A DNA stretch of 63,793 nt from the NCBI RefSeq assembly GCF_004322395.1, contig NZ_SCTW01000121.1, positions 1 to 63,793 of the forward strand. Reading direction: 5' to 3'. Made by a program: the position numbers and the translations under genes. Below, in pieces: positions 62,701 to 63,793 of the stretch (positions are counted from its first letter, which is position 1; the number at the start of each line of letters is the position of its first letter). The DNA is from Methylobacter sp. GTDB lineage: Bacteria; Pseudomonadota; Gammaproteobacteria; Methylococcales; Methylomonadaceae. The notes beneath the pieces were generated by a model. That model worked only from the letters and a program-made list of their open reading frames with translations. It was not told where the DNA came from and did not search any database.

Positions 62701-63266
62701 GCTTCCCAAGCCGAACGTTGATATATCTGCTTGCGCCAAAAATCATCTACACAAGCTTGTTTAATATCTGCTAAATCGCTGGTTAACTCTGCGTCGAATA
62801 ATTGCCCGCTTTCCAACGCATGCTCTTTTAAGACATGTTGGCAAAAGCCGTGAATGGTAAAAATACCGGCCTGATCTATATCCAACAGCGCCAAATTCAG
62901 ACGCTGCCTGACCAGCTCTGGGACCATGTCCAAGTTAGCCAACCAGCTGGCAATATTACTGTCGATGTTTTCAGTAGGCCTGCCCTGAGCCTGTCGAATG
63001 GGCCTGCCCTGAGCTTGTCGAACGGAGCCTTCCAAAGCCTGCCTGGCTTCAACCAGCCTGGAACGGATGCGATCTTTAAGCTCTTCGGTCGCAGCCTTGG
63101 TAAAGGTAACCACCAGCAATTTCTCGATTGCGATACCTCGCTCAACCACAAAACGTAAAACCAACATCGCAATGGTATAGGTTTTACCCGTTCCGGCGCT
63201 GGCCTCGATCAAGTTTACGCCTTTTAGTAAATCGGTCTGAGCCGGATTAAAATGGTTATTTTCCAT
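59706..63266 (-). CDS. recB: Exodeoxyribonuclease V beta subunit RecB
   Basis: The 3'-5' helicase/nuclease subunit of RecBCD, 1186 residues (1180 in E. coli). Walker A is NLIEASAGTGKTYTIAMLVL; motif II region LIDEFQDTDDSQWFIF; motif VI region FYVAVTRAKYRCYIAW. The C-terminal nuclease domain includes HDLLENIAF and the active-site VMDYKTNSLQDY. Residues about 81-96 consist of an in-frame tandem repeat (VRQAQGRP then IRQAQGRP) that is foreign to the family and comes from a 24-bp dispersed DNA repeat. recC is not seen upstream: 63267-63793 has no gene, so the operon order here is recB-recD with recC elsewhere or beyond the edge. Confidence 0.95.
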   Translation of the reverse strand: MENNHFNPAQTDLLKGVNLIEASAGTGKTYTIAMLVLRFVVERGIAIEKLLVVTFTKAATEELKDRIRSRLVEARQALEGSVRQAQGRPIRQAQGRPTENIDSNIASWLANLDMVPELVRQRLNLALLDIDQAGIFTIHGFCQHVLKEHALESGQLFDAELTSDLADIKQACVDDFWRKQIYQRSAWEAAVLTADFKTPDALLASVAGFPSNNGLSVYPDCESLDVALKNLQQQADSAKKQLDKCVTVLRNCFVDEKFKASYTETFEFYCTELSNWLDGKTNQIPALEALALLTKNSLMDALNGNKFRSNKIQSGQERKLEYLAELAIDTTAFDQLEAAFKQITLVLRITLLDSLREELDKRLQRLNVMSFDDLISRLADALHSEKGALLTSELQQRFEVALIDEFQDTDDSQWFIFSSIFAAPSQYLYLIGDPKQAIYKFRGADIHSYLSAQKQAEHQFTLDKNWRSHPDLVEAVNALFQRDRAFLLDGLEFINVTPGFSANNGALHYAGQAAAPMVLWQLPESDSKAGYWTGGKAADELRIAVVNEIVELLIGEYSLQPMNRSLQPKDIAILVRTNTQAREYQAALRLAGVPSVLNSTESVFASQEAVDLYTLLQAVAHPGDSGLLKQALTVDWFDLDGQTLYRLINNEIELDGWISRFLGYFQDWQQTGLMAMMQRLLTQEKIRANISKTLMAERQLTNLYHLIELVQQAAVDEHLGINKTLDWLRSEMTKSGSAEDQQLRLESDDDAVKIVTMHRSKGLEYSIVFCPYLWQRSNRLNSENLMIKCHEQGRTVIDLGSEDFERRRELALNEELAEDLRVFYVAVTRAKYRCYIAWADVRSENKPNDSAMAWLLELADAGFSGQQAKLQAFQDKAAYRLLDVPGELNGSYQKAIAQTNLQTKKRKRSLYTNWQMSSYTALSALSIHDEPELPEDKAGEQAIIAEPGSIAMELPRGAHTGNVVHDLLENIAFSYLSQRKDIATQRDKACQRYGLKLERPEILDELLQAVVATPLSEADANFCLMNLPENQCLKEMAFYLSMQTIDAARINDILCDTPAFQPLTAKQMCGYLTGFIDLVCAFPSSATNRYYVMDYKTNSLQDYTPDSLTHAMREHNYGLQYWIYTVVLHRYLQTRLPDYDYETHFGGVRYLFVRGMQPDQPMSGVYQDRPDLERVEALAALFGGRP
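62977..63024. repeat. Two tandem 24-bp repeats inside recB
   Basis: GGCCTGCCCTGAGCCTGTCG plus AATG (62977-63000) and GGCCTGCCCTGAGCTTGTCG plus AACG (63001-63024), 22 of 24 bases identical. Each is eight codons, so the RecB frame is kept. The motif is a known type of dispersed repeat in many environmental bacteria. Confidence 0.85.
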
Positions 63267-63452
63267 GCGTAAACTTTGCCATTAAAGGCCCTATTGTCCA
63301 AGTCCAACGGCGTTTTATTCTTTGAATCCGGGTAGTTGTCAGTTGCATTTTCAATAAAAGCACTCCAGCCAATAGAATTGATTAAGCTTATTTTGATTTT
63401 TGAGCTTTCAGTAAACTCAGCAATCTGATTTAATAATCAAGCACATGCAATC

Positions 63453-63720
63453 TTTTCCACAATTTCTGTGTATAACTCTGTGAACAAAATATAAATAACA
63501 TTGTTCAGATTCGATAAAACCTGCCTTTTTGTTAGATTGTAGTTTTTTTATACAAAAAATTATTTCCATTAATAATCAAATGGTTAAATTAATGAAAATT
63601 TAATAAATCAGCTATGTGCCAATTTGGCTTTAGCATTTATTGCGACACAATCACTTTGCGAATAAACAATAAGTGATAAGTCTATGAACTGCCAACTTTG
63701 ACTGGCTATAATTTTACACA
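63453..63720. other. AT-rich region with clustered DnaA boxes
   Basis: No gene lies in 63267-63793. TTTTCCACA (63453), TGTGTATAA (63467, the reverse complement of TTATACACA, an exact DnaA box) and TGTGAACAA (63479) lie within 35 bp; a fourth, TTTTACACA, is at 63712. Between them is a strongly AT-rich stretch (about 63530-63610). This is the arrangement of an origin or a DnaA-regulated region. It is not proven to be oriC. Confidence 0.35.
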
Positions 63721-63773
63721 TTCCTGTGCAAATTCTTTTCTGATTATATGTCGGTTCAGCCTAAATCCCGGGC

Positions 63774-63793
63774 AAAAAAAAACCCAAGCCTGA
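63774..63793 (-). terminator. Partial terminator at the window edge
   Basis: On the minus strand TCAGGCTTGGG is followed by nine T. The matching first arm would lie beyond the window, so this is probably the 3' half of a terminator for a leftward gene to the right. Confidence 0.4.

Noticed and set aside
1-63793. CRISPR array, rRNA or tRNA
   Set aside because: No regularly spaced direct repeats with unique spacers, and no tRNA-like cloverleaf or rRNA sequence noticed in the gaps.

Overview
The window looks like a chromosomal segment of a free-living gammaproteobacterium. Protein families and gene orders (PilSR, ClpB, PstSCAB-PhoU with long PstC/PstA, RecBD, SucCD, a MoxR/DUF58/transglutaminase cluster, NifJ-type pyruvate oxidoreductase) together with many dispersed palindromic repeats fit a methanotroph-like lineage such as Methylococcales. 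That placement is inference: no methane-oxidation gene lies in the window. I saw no rRNA, tRNA, CRISPR array or complete insertion sequence with an integrase.

Layout. 1-9.3 kb: two small membrane proteins, a GH30 glycosidase, tRNA pseudouridine synthase TruC, a dihydroorotate-dehydrogenase-like protein joined to NifJ, and a membrane protein. 9.6-14 kb: a leftward operon sucC-sucD-(AT-rich EEP nuclease/phosphatase)-nadE. 14-19 kb: pilS-pilR and a PepSY membrane protein. 19-28 kb: cupin, Skp, a DksA-type zinc finger, the MoxR/DUF58/transglutaminase cluster, and clpB with a textbook heat-shock promoter. 28-38 kb: patatin-like protein, phoBR with a Pho box, a PhnD-like binding protein beside a GGDEF-EAL regulator, and an outer-membrane protein. 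38-43.6 kb is an accessory zone with small exported proteins, a Uma2 gene plus a decayed Uma2 copy, a REP-associated transposase with its REPs, and a TIR-domain gene whose borders match an integron gene cassette. 43.8-46.2 kb: Lon-like protease. 46.4-56 kb: Pho regulon block (unknown Pho-box gene, BON lipoprotein, CHAD protein, pstS, pstCAB, phoU). 56-57.8 kb: a HipA-like kinase / HIRAN / antitoxin-like trio. 58-63.3 kb: recB-recD. 63.4-63.7 kb: an AT-rich stretch with clustered DnaA boxes.

Two themes stand out. Phosphate: PhoB/PhoR, five Pho-box sites (before phoB, pstS, pstC, the CHAD gene and an unknown 102-residue protein, the last with three 11-bp-phased half sites), and the transporter and its regulator all lie within 26 kb. 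Accessory and mobile DNA: at least five families of palindromic repeats, one of them inserted in frame in recB, a RAYT transposase, and a solitary 985-bp TIR cassette whose 5' end (TTATGC) complements its own 3' attC arm (GCATAAC), as expected of an integrated integron cassette although no integrase is present. The best candidates for undescribed biology are the TIR cassette, the tandem-Pho-box gene at 46.5 kb and the kinase/HIRAN trio.
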